A DNA stretch of 64,000 nucleotides from Rufibacter hautae (lineage in GTDB: Bacteria; Bacteroidota; Bacteroidia; Cytophagales; Hymenobacteraceae), in the NCBI RefSeq assembly GCF_008271695.1, contig NZ_VKKY01000002.1, positions 930,001 to 994,000 on the forward strand, given 5' to 3'. The stretch's first letter is position 1. Every line of letters starts with the position of its first letter. Of the stretch, positions 62,320 to 64,000 are shown in pieces. A program made the translations under genes and the position numbers. The notes beneath the pieces are model-generated. The model worked only from the letters and a program-made list of their open reading frames with translations. It was not told the origin of the DNA and did not search any database.

Positions 62320-62359
62320 TTTATCGGTTTTAAGTAATCCTTAATGTTTGGCCAAAGGC

Positions 62360-63109
62360 CTATTGAATGTTCCGGAAGAAGTTATCCAGGAGAATGGCGG
62401 TGGCGGTGCCTACGTTCAAAGACTCCGCGCCACCGCGGCCGGGGATGTGCAACGGTTGAGAAACCAGGTTCATGATCTCGGGCCGGATGCCGTGCGACTC
62501 GTTGCCCATCACCAGCACGCCTTGGGGCTGCAGATCCTGTCGGTGTACGTTCTCTCCTTCCAACGCCGCTCCATAGACAGGTACGTTTTGGGGCCGTTTT
62601 TCCAGAAACGAGGCTAAATCAACGTAGTGTGGGGTGATGCGCGTGAAGGAGCCCATGGTGGCGGCAATGACTTTCTGGTTGTAGAAATCGGCGGAAGATT
62701 CTGAGAGCACAATGGAGGTGAGCCCGTACCAGTCGGCAATCCGGATGATGGTGCCCAGGTTCCCAGGGTCCCGCACTTCGTCCAACGCCAAAATAAATGG
62801 GTGTTGGCTCCAGGCGAACTCCGGCACCGGGCGCATCTTGGCAATGGCCAGCGCGGCGTTGTTGGTTTCCATGGATCCGGCCTTGCCCAGTTCTTCCTCG
62901 CCTACCGTGATCACCTCAAAACCTTTCCGGAGGAGATGGGTATGTTTGAGTAAAAATTTTTCGGTGGCCAGAACCGTTTCCAGTTCAAAGTCTGATTGCA
63001 GCAATTCTGCCACACTCTTTTCACCTTCCACCGTGAAAGCTTGGTGAAGCAACCGATATTTCTTTATTTGCAGTGACCTAATGTACTTCAAAAGCCCCTT
63101 TGAGATCAT
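62360..63109 (-). CDS. TrmH/SpoU-family RNA 2'-O-methyltransferase
   Basis: 249 residues. N-terminal substrate-binding domain (KKYRLLHQAFTVEGEKSVAELL near 17-38) followed by the SPOUT knot with motifs DPGNLGTIIRIADWYG near 121-136, VLVMGNESHGI near 199 and AESLNVGTATAILL near 231-244. It transfers methyl from S-adenosylmethionine to a 2'-OH in tRNA or rRNA; the exact site is not determinable. Only 13 bases separate its start from the divergent tamL start, so its promoter must lie in tamL sequence. Confidence 0.9.
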   Translation of the reverse strand: MISKGLLKYIRSLQIKKYRLLHQAFTVEGEKSVAELLQSDFELETVLATEKFLLKHTHLLRKGFEVITVGEEELGKAGSMETNNAALAIAKMRPVPEFAWSQHPFILALDEVRDPGNLGTIIRIADWYGLTSIVLSESSADFYNQKVIAATMGSFTRITPHYVDLASFLEKRPQNVPVYGAALEGENVHRQDLQPQGVLVMGNESHGIRPEIMNLVSQPLHIPGRGGAESLNVGTATAILLDNFFRNIQ

Positions 63110-63122
63110 AATCCTTCTTCGT

Positions 63123-64000
63123 TTGAAGCTACGATGTTACGTATTCGGCGCGGTATTCACAATGCTGGGCTTTTTTATGGGCTGCACGCCTACCCACCAC
63201 TTAGCCGAAAACGAGCGGCTGCTCTGGAAGATAAAACTGGAAGGGGTTGAACAAGCCGACAAAGGCGCCATTACCCCGCTTTACCAGCAGAAACCCAACC
63301 GTCGGGTGCTGGGCTCCCCTATTTACCTCAATCTCTATTACTTAGGCAAGAACTTCTACAACCCCGAGCGCATTCAGGCCAATATTGTAGAGGAAACCGA
63401 GGACTATGCCCGCCGCATTAAAAGGGCCGGCAGCGACTCGGTGAAGGTGGACAAACTCATCGAGAAAAAGGAAAATAAACTTAACCGGCTCCAGAACAAA
63501 AAGGAGAACGGCAACTGGCTCATGCGCACTGTGGGCGAGCCGCCGGCCATCTTTGACTCGCTTAAACTGGTGCAAACGCAGGAGCAGGTAGGGATTTACC
63601 TCAGCTCTAAAGGCTTTTTCAGAAACAAGGTCACGGCCACCATTGAGGTTAAAAACAAGAAGGTGTACGCCACGCTGCTGGTCCATGAAGACAAGCCGTA
63701 CGTGGTTTCGCAGCACACCTATCAGGTACCTGATACGGCCATCCTAAGGATCCTGAACGCGAACCAGAAGGAAAGCCTGATCAAGGTAAAGCAGAACTTT
63801 GATGAGGCGCTGCTCACCCAGGAACGCACCCGCATTGAACAGCTCCTCAAAAACAACGGCTTTTTTGATTTCCGGCAGCAGTTCATCACCGTGGAGGCAG
63901 ACACCAGCTACGAGGAATACACCGTCAGGCTGAGCACGATCATCGCGAACCCCACCGACACCACGGTGCACAAGATCTACACGATCCAGGATGTCTTCTT
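63123..64000 (+). CDS. tamL: Translocation and assembly module lipoprotein TamL, 3'-truncated
   Basis: 292 complete residues from a TTG start at 63123, open to the window end. The start gives a lipoprotein signal (KLRCYVFGAVFT followed by MLGFFMGCTP, Cys 21); the next ATG is 39 bases inside it. The mature N-terminus (ENERLLWKIKLEGVEQADKG, then KPNRRVLGSPIYLNLYYLGK) is typical of the Bacteroidota TamL (BamA-related lipoprotein with POTRA domains and a C-terminal barrel). TamL, with TamB, helps insert proteins in the outer membrane. The barrel lies beyond the window. Confidence 0.85.
   Translation, partial: MKLRCYVFGAVFTMLGFFMGCTPTHHLAENERLLWKIKLEGVEQADKGAITPLYQQKPNRRVLGSPIYLNLYYLGKNFYNPERIQANIVEETEDYARRIKRAGSDSVKVDKLIEKKENKLNRLQNKKENGNWLMRTVGEPPAIFDSLKLVQTQEQVGIYLSSKGFFRNKVTATIEVKNKKVYATLLVHEDKPYVVSQHTYQVPDTAILRILNANQKESLIKVKQNFDEALLTQERTRIEQLLKNNGFFDFRQQFITVEADTSYEEYTVRLSTIIANPTDTTVHKIYTIQDVF

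Overview
The window looks like a chromosomal segment of a Bacteroidota bacterium, most likely order Cytophagales and near the Hymenobacteraceae (Rufibacter, Nibribacter or Pontibacter type). Evidence for this is a SusC/SusD pair, a T9SS type A sorting domain, a TamL-type lipoprotein, DUF349 and DUF1015 proteins, several TTG/GTG starts with almost no Shine-Dalgarno sequences, and a few promoters of the Bacteroidota form (TAnnTTTG). The genus is inferred from protein character only. There is no insertion sequence, prophage, integron or CRISPR array. Almost all space is ordinary coding sequence in short operons separated by clear hairpin terminators.

Layout. 1-3830: a compact plus-strand operon of a papain-like C39 peptidase (truncated by the window edge), an ATP-grasp ligase, a GCS2-type glutamate-cysteine ligase homologue and an N-formylglutamate amidohydrolase homologue, which together look like a peptide or amide metabolite pathway. 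3925-12618: mixed housekeeping and regulatory genes, including a PAS-LuxR regulator with no usable start codon, an MBL hydrolase and methylglyoxal synthase. 12751-16915: a TPR protein, gyrA and a small lipoprotein. 17057-23634: a secreted protein, a minus-strand operon (HD hydrolase, a metal-site-less M14 homologue, an intact M14 carboxypeptidase) and a BamA-like barrel.

23757-34397 is the most interesting part. Seven minus-strand genes encode, in transcription order, a lipoprotein with a degenerate vWA-like domain, a three-helix membrane protein, a tubulin/FtsZ-superfamily GTPase, an 1151-residue protein with an actin/Hsp70-type ATPase domain, a membrane-anchored Q/P/R-rich protein, a MotA/ZorA-like channel subunit with a long coiled tail, and a MotB/ZorB-like subunit with an ion-channel aspartate and an OmpA-like domain. 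Together they suggest an envelope-spanning machine in which an ion-driven stator is coupled to cytoskeletal-type NTPases.

34737-50365: cupin, SDR, erythromycin-esterase-like protein, two tandem tRNA-Thr genes, a DUF349 protein with YqgE, pdxH-DUF1015-maf, a minus-strand run sdaAB-tolC-adaptor-gpsA, and tryptophan 2,3-dioxygenase. 50590-64000: a tiny T9SS cargo, an isolated SusCD pair, an FAD oxidoreductase, CoA-binding and rhodanese proteins, an ECF sigma factor operon with an outer membrane barrel, a TrmH-family RNA methyltransferase and the start of tamL.

Across the window about twenty intergenic sites carry the same roughly 40-bp imperfect palindrome (arms like CGTTTTAGGCCTGTTTT and AAAACAGGCCTAAAACG). 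This is a dispersed non-coding repeat family not explained by the genes.
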